Assembly (NCBI RefSeq): GCF_016808335.1
Contig: NC_053146.1
Span: 40,730,470 to 40,794,469 of the forward strand
DNA length: 64,000 bases
DNA from: Panicum virgatum
Lineage: Eukaryota; Streptophyta; Magnoliopsida; Poales; Poaceae
Reading direction: 5' to 3'
Shown: positions 22,608-34,612 of the stretch, piece by piece
Layout of the letters: the number at the start of each line of letters is the position of its first letter
Numbering within the stretch: position 1 is the first letter of the stretch
Position numbers and translations under genes: made by a program
Notes under the pieces: generated by a model
The model's database searches: none
What the model was told of the DNA's origin: nothing
Seen by the model: only the letters and a program-made list of their open reading frames with translations

Positions 22608-25170
22608 GATCTTCGGCTACAACACTACCCTCACAATGATCCCCTTGTCATCAGAGCCAACATTGGCAAGAATTCAGTACACTTCGCTGGGAATGACGTC
22701 GGAAGGATATTGGTCGACAATGGCAGCTCCGCAGACATTCTGGTATGGCAGTGTTTCGTCAAGATGAGGTTCACAGAGCAAGCTCTGAAAAAATCGCAAT
22801 ACCCTCTCATTGGCTTCGGAGGCAAGAGAATCGAGGCCCTCGGCAAGATAGAGCTCAACGTCACATTCGGCGAAGGTGTCACGCAAAGAACCGAAGCAAT
22901 AACCTTTGACGTAGTGGACATCAACTATGCATACAATGCCATCTTCTGCCGCAACACCGCAACACCCTGGTGAAGTTTGCAGCTGTAATCCATCAGCCAT
23001 ATCTATGCATGAAGATACCTTCGGCAGGGGGAGTCGTGACCGTCTACGGCAATCAAGAAGAAGCGCGTAGGTGCGAAGATAACGCGTATAGCACCAACAA
23101 AACTGTGCATACCATTGAGGCTACCGAAGAGGACACAAGAACATTTGTTGCCAAAGACATGCGAAGAGACCATAAAAATGAAGGGGTCTCACCAGCAGAA
23201 CATACAAATAAGGTACCATTATGCGAAGATGTGCCTGATCGTCTGGTGATCATCGGCAAGGAGCTCGAGGAGCACGAAGTGGTAAGACTCATACGGTTTC
23301 TGAGGAACAATCAAGACGTCTTCGCATGGTCTTCGTCCGACCTCCGAGGAGTCAGTCGAGAAGTCATTGAGCATACGCTTACAGTCAACCCGAAGGCAAA
23401 ACTGATAAAGCAGGGGCAGAGGTCAATGTCCGAAGAGAGGAAGAAAGCATCATAGGGTGAGGTGCAGAAATTACTAGACGCAGGTGTCATTCGCGAGTTG
23501 CAATACCCAGAGTGGTTGGCAAATGTGGTCATGATACTGAAGAAGAATGGGAAATGGAGAATGTGCATCGACTTCACCAACCTCAATAAGGCTTGTCCGA
23601 AGGATGAATACCCTTTGCCTCGCATCGACACATTGGTCGATGCGGCGGCAGGCTCAGAAATGCTGAGCATGCTGGATTGTTTCTCCGGCTATCACCAGAT
23701 TTTCATGAATAAGGGGGACGAAGAGAAAACTAGTTTCACTACTCCCTTTGGGACATACTGTTACATCAGGATGCCAGAAGGCCTCCGCAACGCAGGCTGT
23801 ACATTTAACAGAATGATCAAGAAGGTGCTCGGGGATCAGCTAGATAGAAACATCTCTGCATATATGGATGACGTGGTCGTTCGAAGCAAGAAAAAAGAAG
23901 ATCACATACAAGATCTTCATGAAACATTTGCAAACCTTCGCCGGCACGGGCTAAAGCTAAACCCTGAAAAATGTGTCTTCGGTGTTCGAAGAGGCAAGTT
24001 GTTGGGTTGTATGATCACAGAAAGGGGTATAGAGGCGAACCCTGAGAAGATCGAGGCAATCAGGCGGATGAAGCCGCCAACCATAAAGAAAGGAGTTCAA
24101 AAATTGACAGGTCGATTGGCTTCGCTGAACATATTCATCTCCAGGTCGGTAGAAAAGTCTCTCCCGTTCTTCAAAGCACTAAAAGGAGCTGGCAACATGC
24201 AATGGGGCGAAGAGCAAGTGAAGGCATTTGAAGCCTTGAAAACATTTATAGAAAACATGGCAGTCATGTCCAGCCCTTCTAAGAAGGCAGAGCTCTTGCT
24301 GTACATCGCCACTTCGGGTGCCGCGGTCAGTGCAGCTCTCGTCGAAGAGAGATTAATCAAAGGCGAACTTAAGCAAGTCCCCATCTATTTCGTCTCCGAA
24401 GCCCTGAGTGGCTCGAAACTACTATACTCCGAAATGAAAAAAAAATGGCTTACACAGTAGTCATGGCTTCGCGCAAACTTCGCTACTATTTCCAGAGTCA
24501 CAAGATAAAAGTTCCAACTTCGTTCCCTCTTTGGGATATGTTTGAAAACAAGGAGGCCTCTGGCAGAATAGGCAAATGGGCTACAAAACTAGCGGAGCAT
24601 ACAATTGACTTCGTCCCCAAAACAGCAATCAAGTCCCAGGTCTTGGCAGAGTTCATTGCAGACTGGACTCCAGCGGTGCCTTCGCAAGAAACACCGAAGT
24701 TAAAATCAATATGGCAGCTTGAATGTGACGGGGCATACCAGAGAGATGGGGCAGGGGCTTCGGCAATCCTCACTGCCCCATCGGGCACACAATTGAAATA
24801 TGCAACGAGGCTAGACTTCAAAGGGTGCACAAACAATGTTGCAGAATACGAAGGCCTGCTCCTAGGTCTTCGCAAGGCAAGAGCACTGGGAGCGCGAAGG
24901 CTGTCAATCAGATCCCACTCGGAGCTAATCACTGGACACATCAATAAAACCAATAGAGCACTAAAGCCGGAGCTGTCAAAGTATCTGGCAGCCGTCCGAA
25001 GCATGGAGAGGTTTTTCCTCGGATTCAGCATATGGAGCTTCCCAAGATCGCAAAACAAGCAAGCCGATATACTGGTGAAGGCTGCAGCTCAATATGATCT
25101 GCTGCCACCAGATGTGTTCTTTGAAACATTGAAGCAGAGCTCTGTCAACTACGCCGAAGAGCCTGTATAA
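22608..25170 (+). pseudogene. Gypsy pol: protease, reverse transcriptase, RNase H
   Basis: The protease has its DNGSSAD active site near 22720. RT (about 23460-24060) carries the YMDD box (23860) and SMLDCFSGYHQI. The RNase H tether and RNase H proper (24720-25130, CDGAYQRDGAGAS and NNVAEYEGLLLGL) follow. Lesions: a frame change near 22970, an in-frame TAG at 23453, a frame change in an A run near 24440, and a TAA at 25168. Each domain is individually recognisable and keeps its catalytic residues. In the intact family this polyprotein copies element RNA to DNA. Confidence 0.9.
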
Positions 25171-25212
25171 TTCATCAACGCCATAACCAGCGAAGACTGG
25201 AGGGCAACCATA

Positions 25213-26424
25213 ATGGCCTATCTGCGAGGGCATTTCGTCCCTGAAGATGACAAGGAAGAAAAGAGAATGGCTCTTCGTGCTCGCAACTACAAAATCATCA
25301 ACGAAAACCTATATCGAGGGGGTCTCTGCGCGCTCCTCCTGAAGTGCATCTCTTGTGAAGAAGACCGACAGTTGCTCGAAGAGATTCACGCAGGCATGTG
25401 CTCTTCGCACATTGCAACAAGGGCATTGGTAGGCAAAGCCTTTCGTGAAGGCTTCTATTGGCCTTTGGCGGTTGCAGACCCGCACGAAGTGGTCCGAAAA
25501 TGCTCAAATTGCCAAAGGCATGCACCATACAGCAAATTTCCACCAGACGAAGTGCAGTTATTGCCTCCGGTGTGGCCCCTCGCTCGATGGGGCATCGACA
25601 TTGTAGGGCCTTTGCCCACGGCGCCAGGAAACTACAAGTATGCTGCAGTCGCAGTAGAATATTTCTCGAAGTGGGTCGAAGCCAAGGCTCTCAGAGATAT
25701 CACAGCCGAAGCCTTGCAGAAGTTCTTCTGGGAAAACATTGTGTGCCGCTTCGGCGTACCAAAAGAAGTCACCGTAGACAACGGCAAGCAATTTGATTGC
25801 ACCACATTCAGAGACTTCACCACGCAGCTTGGGACGAAGCTATGTTTCGCTTCGGTCTATCACCCGCAATCGCACGGCGTGGTGGAAAGGGCCAACGGCA
25901 TCATCTTCGCATGCATAAAGAAGAATATCACCGAGTTGCCGATGGGGAAGTGGATAGATGAGTTATCAAGGGTAATTTGGTCACACAATACGACAGAGTC
26001 AAGGACAACGAAGTTTACTCCGTTCAAGCTCTTATACGGCGAAGAAGCTGTCACGCCCGAAGAAATCAAGCTCAAATCTTGGAGGACGTCCGAAGGGACG
26101 GACAATATAGAGGAAGACATAAAGCCTTCAATCGACACAATCGAGGCAGCAAAGATGCAAGCAGCAATCAACCTCGGCAAATACCAAGAAGAAACTCGAA
26201 GATGGAAGAACAAGAAGGTGAAACCCAAGGAGATTCAAGAAGGGGATCTTATGCTTTGCAGAATCCCGAAGGCCAAACAGAAAGGGAAGATGCATAGCAA
26301 GTGGGATGGACCATTCATTGTCGCCTCCATGGTGAGACCAAAAGCCTGCAGACTTCGCACACTGGAAGGGGTCGAAGACCCATACTCATGGAACAAAGAT
26401 ATGCTGCAAAAGTACTATGTGTAG
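25213..26424 (+). CDS. Gypsy integrase, open frame
   Basis: A 403-codon open frame that continues the same frame as RNase H after one stop. It contains an H-H-C-C zinc region (ending CSNCQRHA, near 25500), the catalytic D (GIDIVGPLP, 25590), D (VDNGKQFD, 25778) and E (HPQSHGVVERAN, 25884), and a C-terminal chromodomain-less tail with KWDGPF near 26300. It would insert element cDNA if expressed, but it lacks its own start signals because it belongs to pol. It is the least damaged part of the element. Confidence 0.88.
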   Translation: MAYLRGHFVPEDDKEEKRMALRARNYKIINENLYRGGLCALLLKCISCEEDRQLLEEIHAGMCSSHIATRALVGKAFREGFYWPLAVADPHEVVRKCSNCQRHAPYSKFPPDEVQLLPPVWPLARWGIDIVGPLPTAPGNYKYAAVAVEYFSKWVEAKALRDITAEALQKFFWENIVCRFGVPKEVTVDNGKQFDCTTFRDFTTQLGTKLCFASVYHPQSHGVVERANGIIFACIKKNITELPMGKWIDELSRVIWSHNTTESRTTKFTPFKLLYGEEAVTPEEIKLKSWRTSEGTDNIEEDIKPSIDTIEAAKMQAAINLGKYQEETRRWKNKKVKPKEIQEGDLMLCRIPKAKQKGKMHSKWDGPFIVASMVRPKACRLRTLEGVEDPYSWNKDMLQKYYV

Positions 26425-26850
26425 GAACAATGTAAGAGCCCGCGGAGAAAAAATAACCGAAGGGGCTCAACAGTTTAGTATTTATTTCCGCAATTTTTTA
26501 TTTTATTTTTTGTTTGCGAGAAATTCGCACAATGTATCGAAGGGACCGTACACTTTTCCTCATGGGGGAAGCCTTCGCACGTTCACTCTGGACGTCGGAG
26601 GTGTGAGGTTTTTAATGAGGCAGAACCCTGTGTAACCCCTTGTGAAATATAAGCAAGGCCCCCCAAAAAGAAAAACCTCTCAGGAACAGGAATATGGTAA
26701 AGGCACCGAAGCGTCTATCCCTCTTCGCCAAGCGAAGAGGGGAGTCATCGGCGCATAAAACAAGCGATGAAGCTTGAAAGAAGTAAGCACGGGAGGCAAT
26801 CCCAGATAGGGGCTTCGCTCCCCTTAGCTTTACTTCCAACTAAATAACAA

Positions 26851-27084
26851 AGTCCTTATGAGTGAAAAGTCTAAGGCAGAAAAGTCCTTGCGAGCGAAGA
26901 GCCCAAGGAAGAAATTCGAAGACATAAAAGTCCTTATGAGCGAAAAGCCTAAGGCAGGAAAGTCCTTGCGAGCGAAGAGCCCAAGGCAGAAATTCGAAGA
27001 CATAAAAGTCCTTATGAGCGAAAAGCCTAAGGCAGAAAAGTCCTTGCGAGCGAAGAGCCCAAGGCAGAAGTTCGAAGACAAAAA
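26851..27084 (+). repeat. 78-bp tandem repeat, three copies
   Basis: AGTCCTTATGAGYGAAAAG recurs at 26851, 26929 and 27007, with a degenerate fourth start near 27085. It lies between integrase and the antisense genes of the gypsy element. Confidence 0.9.
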
Positions 27085-27454
27085 ATCTTCATGAGTGAAG
27101 ATCCCAGGGCAGGAAATCTCGCGTGAAAATTCATCGCCCCCCACAAGTCGAGCAAAGGGGGGTGGCGCTTTGCAAAACATACATACACTCGACTGCGGCG
27201 TCGATGACTTTCATCCTCTCGCCCGTGCAAAAGGGAGGTGGCGCTTCGCAAAATACAAATTTGCACAGGCGAAGGATAAAACTAGGAAGCATAAATATAT
27301 TCATTTGTATATAAAAAGAACAGTTCGCATTACAAGAAAAATTACACTTCGCAATAATAGCGAAGAAAACGCACGTGTACACTTCGCACAAAAAGCGAAG
27401 AATGGTACAAATTTCTTCCCTTCGCGCTAAGTCGAAGACTCCATGAAAAATAAA

Positions 27455-28016
27455 TCATGAAGTTACATCTGAAATTTTTTCGTCGAAGATAAGGCGGTCC
27501 AAGTCAGATATGACTTCGCGGACAGCAACATCTATTATTTCTTCGGGTATCTGGCGAAGAAATGCTTCAAACTCAACCCCTGCAAGTGAGGGCACCCCAT
27601 CGTTAAGAAGAGCCTTTGTCAAAAATCCCTTGGTGATGATACATGAATTCATGCGGAGCAACCATGTCTTCAACAGGCTCCGGCTTCCGCTCTAGAAGGC
27701 CCATGGGTGCTTTATAAGGCCTATCGGTGTCCAAAAGACGTTTTATTTCACGGCGAAGCCGGCACTCAGACAGAACTTTTGCGTGTTCTTCGGAATTGCG
27801 CTGGAATTCCGCGAAGAAACGTTTTGTATCGGCGTTCCAATAGTCATATACGCGTTCTCGGTCAGACCAAAACTCATCAAATGAAAGCCAAGGGCGACGG
27901 GCACGGAACTTCTCCCAAGTTAAACCAGAAATATAAAAATTCCCGCGGTTCAAGCGCCAAGGAATAATACCTTCGATGATCCGCGCAGGGGCCAACGCAG
28001 GGTCATGCACAGACAT
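27455..28016 (-). pseudogene. Second antisense gene of the gypsy element, frameshifted
   Basis: Two overlapping minus-strand frames (28016-27603 and 27673-27455) read as one protein if a frame change occurs near 27640. The first has an aromatic, charged block (WEKFRARRPWLSFDEFW) and the second ends at 27455. Extra genes opposite to gag-pol are known in Tat-lineage elements. I do not recognise a function. Confidence 0.5.
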
Positions 28017-28114
28017 CGAAGGCGTTAGATACAGTGATACTCGAAGGCGTTAGATACAGTGATACTTCTATTTTCAAAACTACACTACTACAAAAATCAC
28101 TAGGCCTTCAGTCA

Positions 28115-30086
28115 TCACACCTCGCCGATCTTCGGCGCATCATCTGCTTGCCCCCCGCCATCTTCGCCCTCGCCATGACCAGGGGCTCCGTCTTCGCCGC
28201 CACCGGGAGCGCCGCTGCACAAGTTGCCGGCTTCAGCCTCGCCAAGGAAGCCTCGAGCGAAGATTTCTGCCATCTCTTGAATCTAAGAGAAATCAAGCAT
28301 GTCGATAAGCGAAGACGGTAACAAAAAGTGAACCTTGAGAAACACGAAATAGTACCTGATCTTTCATGCGCTCCAGCTCAACATCGACAAGTAGCCACCC
28401 CTTTTCATGGAAGTACTTCGCGAAGTTCTTGGCGATATTCTTCGGCAGGGCAGAAAGGGCTTCGGGGTGCAAGGAGTCCAGCGAAGGCCATTCAAAACAT
28501 GAGTCCCGAAGAAGTCGCAGCTGAGCCTTCACGATGCCCGTCGAAGAGGCACTGCTCTCCGCTGGAAGCAAACGGCAGACGGCAGCACTAATAGTACGTG
28601 CTGCAACCCTAGCGGACAGCTCGCATTTGAAGTCTGCGCCAGATCTGGCCATCGCCATGGAGGCACGGATCCAGTGGAAGAGCTCCGCCACTTCGATGTT
28701 CTCCTCTTGCGATATCTCCGGAGGGTCAATAGCGAACTTCGCGAGCAGGCCGTGAATGTCAGTTTGCACCAAATCTGCGAAGGAGTTGATAGCGGTGTGC
28801 CATCGCTGAACAACATCTTTCCCACGGGCACGTTGAGCTTCGGTAACCCTCCGAGCTTCTTCGGCTTCAGCTTTAGCTTTTTCAGCATTTTCCTTGGCCT
28901 TCTCCACAGCAAGTGCGTCCCGGCGAGCAGCCTCGGCTGCCTCGGCATGGTTCTTCGCCTCAGCACGGGCAGCAACGAGTGCCTCCTCGAGAGCAGTTTT
29001 TTCCTTTTCTAGGGCTACCACACGCTCCTCCATTCTCGTCAACTACGAAGTTCGTTCGTTGTCAATCCTGAGTTGACGGGAGGCGCTACGCGAAGCGACG
29101 AAGGCCTTTAAGGAGAGGTCTCCGACGTCTTGAAGAATTTGGCTCACTCCGGTCGACATCAGGCTCTTCTCCATAAGGGGAAACCCGAAGGAGGAGCCGG
29201 TTTCGGCGAGGAATCTCCTCTCCCGATCCCTGCTCGAAAACCGAAGACTGCCGACGATGTTGTCCCCGATCAGCTTCGCCTCCGGCATCTCGAGAGCGGC
29301 AGCCACCTCAACAGGGTCGGAGGTGCTTACGTGGTAGCCGCTGCTCTCTGTCGAGGTGAACGTCGCGGGCCTTCGGCTGGAAGATCCGGCGGCAGGAACC
29401 CGGCCGCCCTCGCCGACAGCGACGGTCGGGGCCGTCTCGGGGGCAGTGGCATGTCCCTGAGGACCAGGACCGGACCCCTCCACTTCCTCGCCCAAATTCC
29501 CAAGCTTCTGAATAACCAAAGGGTGGCGCTTCGTCTCCGGATCGAGGGGAACCTTGTGATAAAACCAGAATGAAGACCAGTCCCCCGGCCACTTATTCTT
29601 CGACGCCCCGACGGGGCTGGGAGCAGTATGTTGAAAGGAGAAGGTGTAGCACCCGTACTGGGGCTCCATCTCCATTGAGATACCGTCAGAGCCACGAACG
29701 GATATGCTATTCGGCTGGTAGTGCACTCGCATCACCCGAGCGAAGTTCTCCGAGGTCGGGGCGATGTGACAGGTCTTCGACAACCACATGAAAAGGTTGA
29801 CGCGGGCGAAAGAGTTCGGGGTCATGTGGTGTAGGAAGACGCCGTACCGGGCGAAGATGTCGACGACAGTGGGATCGAGGGGGAAGCGAAGCCCAGCGGG
29901 AAAGAAGTCCTTGAAGACGACCACTTCATCTTCTCTTGGCTTCGCGTAGGTGTCCGTCTCTGGTGGAACATGTCCAAGGCCAGGAGTCAGTACCCCTTGG
30001 TTCTCCATTTCTCCAAGCATCGCCAGAGTCATCTTTGTCAGACCGAAGAAGGTGGTAGGCAGGAACTTGCTCTTCTTCGGAGCCAT
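28115..30086 (-). pseudogene. Spliced antisense gene of the gypsy element with one stop codon
   Basis: Begins with ATG at 30086 (MAPKKSKFLP). The N-terminal half resembles the putative gypsy-type transposon domain found in Tat-type antisense genes (RYGVFLHHMTPNSFARVNLF, SFWFYHKVPLD). The C-terminal half is a long Glu/Ala/Lys coiled coil. A single in-frame TAG (29043-29045) separates them. A 73-bp GT-AG intron (28355-28283) joins, in phase 0, to a last exon (28282-28115) with a Gly/Glu/Asp-rich tail that ends in TGA. It is transcribed opposite to gag-pol. The function of this class is unknown. Without the TAG it would be a long, intact protein. Confidence 0.65.
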
Positions 30087-30555
30087 CGCAGGACCAAGCG
30101 AGTTCGCCGTGGCGCAAACGATGGGAGAGGAACTAAAACTGAGACGAAGAGGAACAAAAGCAGAGTGAAGCAAGAGAATTCGGCGCCGGAAAGCAAAGAA
30201 AGCGTACCATCCCCCGCCCGAGCACCCCCACTTATATAGGGGGGGACGTGAAAAATCTGTTTTACCCCTCTAGAATTTTCGCGGAGGGATCGCGCGGGGA
30301 AGGGCAATGTCGGATTTTCGCACCGGAAGCCTCGTGCGACGCGTCGAACAAAAAAGTCAAATTAATTTTGATTAACTCTTTAATGCATTTACTAATATGC
30401 CTCGATGTCTGGTCTGTTGCTTAGCAGGTGAACTGAAAAGACTCAGGCCTCGACGGACCGCGAAGCGATCGGTCAAGGCCCGAAGGGTGGCGCTATGGGA
30501 GAAGAAGTCGAAGTCGCCGCCCCTCCAAGGATGGGCAACGACTCCGAGGGGCTAC

Positions 30556-31313
30556 TGTTGGGGGCGCCACCTTCGGCCATCGACCGAAGGCCCGCGCGCA
30601 ATTTGAATGCAACGACAAGGTCTCCTCCCGGCTCGGCAAGCCGAGCAGTCAAAGGGCTTCAAGCTTCGGGCGAAGACCGAGACGCCTACGGCGAAAACTG
30701 ATTCGCCACAGGCGAAGACGAAGAGAGGCGAAGAGTGACGAAGACCGAGGCACCTACGGCGAAGACCGGTTCGCCACAGGCGAAGACGAAGAGAAGCGAA
30801 GAGTGACGAAGACCGAGGCGCCTATGGCGAAGACCGGTTCGCCACAGGCGAAGACGAAGAGAAGCGAAGAGAGGCGAAGACCAGGGCGCCTAGGGCGAAG
30901 ACCAGGACGCCGACTGCGAACTCAAAGACCAGAAGGGAAGGCGTCGGAGAGTAAGCGCTTCGACAGCCGCGAAGGGAATCTTGTAATAGGCCCAATGGGT
31001 TGTAATGGGCCCAATGGGCAGAAGAGGCTCGGGTGTAATTTACCAAATGATGTAAAAATACGGTTGTACCCCAGAAATATTCTGGGAATATAGTTGTTAG
31101 GGGGCATTACGGTGTAATAACGGAGGGTGGTAGGTGGACCGTCACCTATAAATACCCGACCCCTGTACATTGATGGGATACATTGAATACAGAGAGAGAA
31201 TCCAACTTACTGTGCGAAGTCTCGTTTCTTGCTTGAAGTTGTTCACTTCGACTAGTGCGTTTTTTCTTCACTGTTGTAGTGTTCGTCCGTTCCGAAAGTA
31301 CTCTCCACCAACA
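30556..31313 (+). repeat. 3' LTR of the gypsy element
   Basis: 758 bp, matching the 5' LTR apart from minisatellite copy number and scattered substitutions. A TATA box lies at 31147. It is followed directly by the right AGAGG duplication and the resumed RING gene. Confidence 0.95.
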
Positions 31314-31622
31314 AGAGGCATGGCTGCCTACTTCGACGACCGAGGCCAGTATGATAGGGTGAGGAAGAAGTGCCTGGAGGTGGTGGACTCAGCTCAGAAC
31401 CGCCGCCACGCATCCCAGGACTCGCCCGCGGATTTGTTGATTTTGATGATAATTGTTGTAGGTGGGAGTACGCTATTTGGGCTCGTAACGGGTGTTGTCA
31501 TCGCGATGCACGTGGCTCAAAATTGGCATATGAGAATACTCATTGCGGCCGCAGGCGGCCTTCTCTTCGGTGCGGCTGGATACGTCCCTTTCATGTTCAT
31601 TCAAACGAGTCCCGAACCATGA
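31314..31622 (+). pseudogene. RING-finger membrane protein gene, 3' part
   Basis: This continues the gene opened at 18792 after the retrotransposon. The frame reads MAAYFDDRGQYDRVRKKCLE, then two hydrophobic segments (about 31435-31515 and 31525-31600), and ends with TGA at 31620. So the ancestral protein was an N-terminal RING followed by two C-terminal membrane segments. The frame matches the frame one over from the RING at the left break, consistent with one earlier frameshift. A neighbouring short 3' flank leads into the 146-bp repeat array. Confidence 0.72.
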
Positions 31623-31739
31623 CTCATTTGTACTACTATATGTATTCCCTACATCCAAAAATATTATATTTGGTCCAAAATCAAGAGAAAAAATATTTTT
31701 TTCAAACTGCGGATGCGTCATCATGTAATCTCTGAATGG

Positions 31740-32100
31740 GGGTGCAAGGCATCCGTTGACACGGATTTTGACCCTTCCCTATTACCACCCCTATACACAT
31801 AAAATTGTATATTAACTAACATATTACTCAGCATAGTGTGGCTAGAATTACAGGTGGACTCCATATCAAGAGCCGGATTCTGGAAATAAAATTTCGCGTT
31901 CATACTATAAAATTTTATCGAAATTGACCGAAATTTTTTGGAGATAATTTAGTATCTGTCAGCTACTCTATGTGAAGCAGTGTGGCTAGACCTACACAAG
32001 GGCTCCACGTAAAGAACCGGACCTTGGAAATAAAATCTCTTGTTCACACTATAAAATTTTATAAAATTGATTGAAACTTTTAGAGATGACTCAATATGAC
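31740..32100 (-). repeat. Second site of the 146-bp repeat, left of element B
   Basis: About two and a half units in the opposite orientation to the hAT array (CCACGTAAAGAACCGG and CCATATCAAGAGCCGG are about 144 bp apart). The array continues on the far side of element B at 35391-35470. No hAT ends are seen here. Confidence 0.8.
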
Positions 32101-32370
32101 CGTGAAGCGTCCCCTCATAAGAGAAGACTTAAATGTGATACAAAGCACCAGTCCCAGGAGGCTGATGCCACATTTATTACATCAGATGGTTCAAAACCGT
32201 ACAAACCTTGGAGGACACTCGATACAGATGATGATAATTATTAACCAAGCTACAACATAACACCAGACTGCAAACCACATAGGGTCTACTACGGGCTCAG
32301 AGTACTGCGACAGCGGAGGCATCTCAACGGGGCCGGTACCACAGGCAAGGTTGGGTGTAGAACGATAACC

Positions 32371-33617
32371 CTACTCGGCGTCGTCTGGAACGAAGTCCGG
32401 GTCTTCTTCTGTAAAAAGTGAGAATGGGGTGAGTACGAACGTACTCAGCAAGTCCAACCACACCCACGGAGGGGTTAAATCAGAATAATATGCCTAGGTA
32501 AATCAAGGATAAGGTTATGGTTTAATTTGCAGAAAAACGATATTTTATGCAGGGGTTTGTTTTAAAGAAAACCTTTATGAAAATCAATTTCAGAAGTAAC
32601 ACGGAGTTTCCAATTTTTAAACTGCTACCGGACTCCCCGTCCGTCGTAGCACACGGCACAACTGCCGGAACCAATTCCAAAACAACTCACACCAGCCCAT
32701 CCCAAAGAAACACTAGTTATGTGACCACACCGTAACTCGCCCAATACCGTGGGCACGGACTATTCGAATAGATTCTTAACTCTGCAGAGGTGTGCAACTT
32801 TACCCACAAGTAGGATACCACAACTCGAACACCGTCGTGTCGGTGTAGATCCCAACATAGCCATTACCCACCATAGCTAAGCCTGACTAGCCATCACGGG
32901 ATGTACCAAGGGGTCATCGACCGTTCACTTAGGTATAACCGGGCATAAGTCACTCGGGCTTATCCCTTTTCCTTAGTCACCCGTTGCTCTCAGCTCTCCT
33001 GATGGCTATCACACCAACTAGTGGGATTTATGCTACGCCGTTGCCCATTCAACGGTCGAGTGGTTTGCACGATAGTGGAGTTAGGTGAGATGACACACCA
33101 ACTCGGTCCTTAGACACGACAAGATGGATATCTCCCTTCTTTGCCCTGCCACACAGGCATAAGCACACCAATCGGCAGTTCACACAGAAATGCCGTCCAT
33201 CCCGTCCGTACTCATCTTTCGAAAATCCACATTTTATTCCCTTCCCACACGCACACATTTTCTTTATCAAATAAATTATATTATGAGTAGAGTCCTAAGC
33301 GTTCTAATATCGATTAACGTCCAAGCAAAATCGGACGTTAATCTAGGTGGTCAAGGAATGGTCATCACAAATCAAGGGGTGGCTATCCAACCGTGTTTTC
33401 ATGCAAGCAAAACATATGCAATTTTATTAAAACAGGCCATTTGGTTGTGTTCATAAAAACTAGGACAGAAACATGCATCAAAGGATGGGATTGAACTTGC
33501 CGTCTTTGTAGCCTTCGGGGAGGTCCTGTCCTTCGGGCTCAGGGTCGCGGAACTGGTCCTCGTTCCCTTGCTCGCAGTATTGCTCGTTAGCGGGCTCTCC
33601 TTCGATCACACCGTGGT
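32371..33617 (-). CDS. Small split gene of element B
   Basis: The acidic exon 33617-33501 (117 nt, rich in Glu, Gln, Asp, Gly) is followed by an intron of 1092 bp that starts GACG|GCAAGT and ends TTTTTACAG. The terminal exon 32408-32371 (38 nt) reads EEDPDFVPDDAE and stops at TAG. The phase is 1 at both borders, as in A and C. The hairpin GAGTAC-GAAC-GTACTC lies at 32431-32446, about 20-35 bp upstream of the last acceptor. A leader exon with a good GT donor (34445) and an upstream TATA box would supply the missing first base. I found no ATG in the needed frame, so the start is unresolved. Confidence 0.5.
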
Positions 33618-34602
33618 CTACGACGCAAACAAACAAGCACACAGTCAAGACACAGAAAAATAAAGATTTATCGTTGAGCTCGAATCGGAAATAATTAAGA
33701 TATGGAGATAGGAGTAATATTTTTGGGTGGTTTCCTAATGGCACGGCCAAAACTATATTAGAAATGGCGTGATCGGATTTGGAGGCACTCGAAGAATTTT
33801 TTTTTGGCGCATGAAATGATAGGTTAAGGAGGTGTTTAAGGGCTAAACTGTGGTTAGGGAGAGTCGAAAATAGGATGAGTGGGTAGTATATGATTTTATA
33901 GGAATTTAGGGAAAAGAATCCATGGAATCAGAGTTTATTTGTGTGAGATATGGCTTATAGTGTGTAGCTACCATTTAATTCCGAAAATTAAAATGACGTG
34001 ACTAGTTCATACTGGATTAGTATGTCGCGTGTGATAGGTGATTTGGTTTGTGCGCATGTGCAACAGAACTAGTGGCCCATTAGTCCCCGCATGAGCCCAC
34101 AAGTGGACCAGCCCAGAAAAAAAAGAATCAGGCGAGAGGCACGGTCAGCACTGGAGGCCCTCGTGCTCCTCTGGTCGAGCACGCCATGGCCAGAGACAGG
34201 AGCTCGCCGGAGCTCCGACGAAGTGATGATTCCGGCCACCATTCCTAAAACTGAGGACATAGTTAGAGAGAGGAGGGAAAGGGGGTTCGATCTTGGGGCT
34301 TCCCAACGAGGGCTGCTGCGGAAAGAGGAGGGAGCCACGGGCGGCCATGGGTGGCGGCCGGCGAACTCGTGGAGGGCTCTGTACAAGAAGGGATAGGGAG
34401 GGTCGCAGCTTGGGAGAGGTGGAGGAAGGTGTGGAGATGCTCACCGTTGAGGGAATTGGACCGAGATGGCCTGAGTGAGGAGATCGACGACGGTGTCTGA
34501 GGCTCTGTTCGCGGAGCAGAGGAAGAAATTGGGAGAGGCAGAGAGCTGGCGGAGCGGCGCGGCTTGGCGAGCTTGGTGATGGCGTGGAGAGCAGCTTGGG
34601 GC

Positions 34603-34612
34603 GCTTTTTATA
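34603..34612 (-). promoter_or_regulatory. TATA box in element B
   Basis: On the minus strand it reads CTATAAAAAG, followed by a C/T-rich leader and a canonical donor AACG|GTGAGC 160 bp on. It would drive the split gene. Confidence 0.5.

Larger units (their letters stand above)
19162..31313 (+). mobile_element. Full-length Ty3/gypsy (Tat-type) LTR retrotransposon
   Basis: Two LTRs begin TGTTGG and end CCAACA (19162-19950 and 30556-31313), and the element is flanked by an exact AGAGG duplication (19157-19161 and 31314-31318). A primer-binding site TGGCGCCCACCC follows the 5' LTR at 19954. Order: gag, protease, RT, RNase H, integrase, then a 4-kb region with antisense genes before the 3' LTR. 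The protein order (integrase last) marks gypsy, and the antisense genes point to the Tat lineage. Several stops and frameshifts plus LTR differences show that it is not recent. It is inserted inside a RING gene and itself hosts a CACTA fragment. Confidence 0.95.

Noticed and set aside
28080..28110. CACTACTACAAAAATCACT, resembling a CACTA terminus
   Set aside because: No matching inverted end or target duplication nearby. It lies next to the end of the antisense gene and a 24-bp direct repeat (28018-28060), so it is at most a relic.
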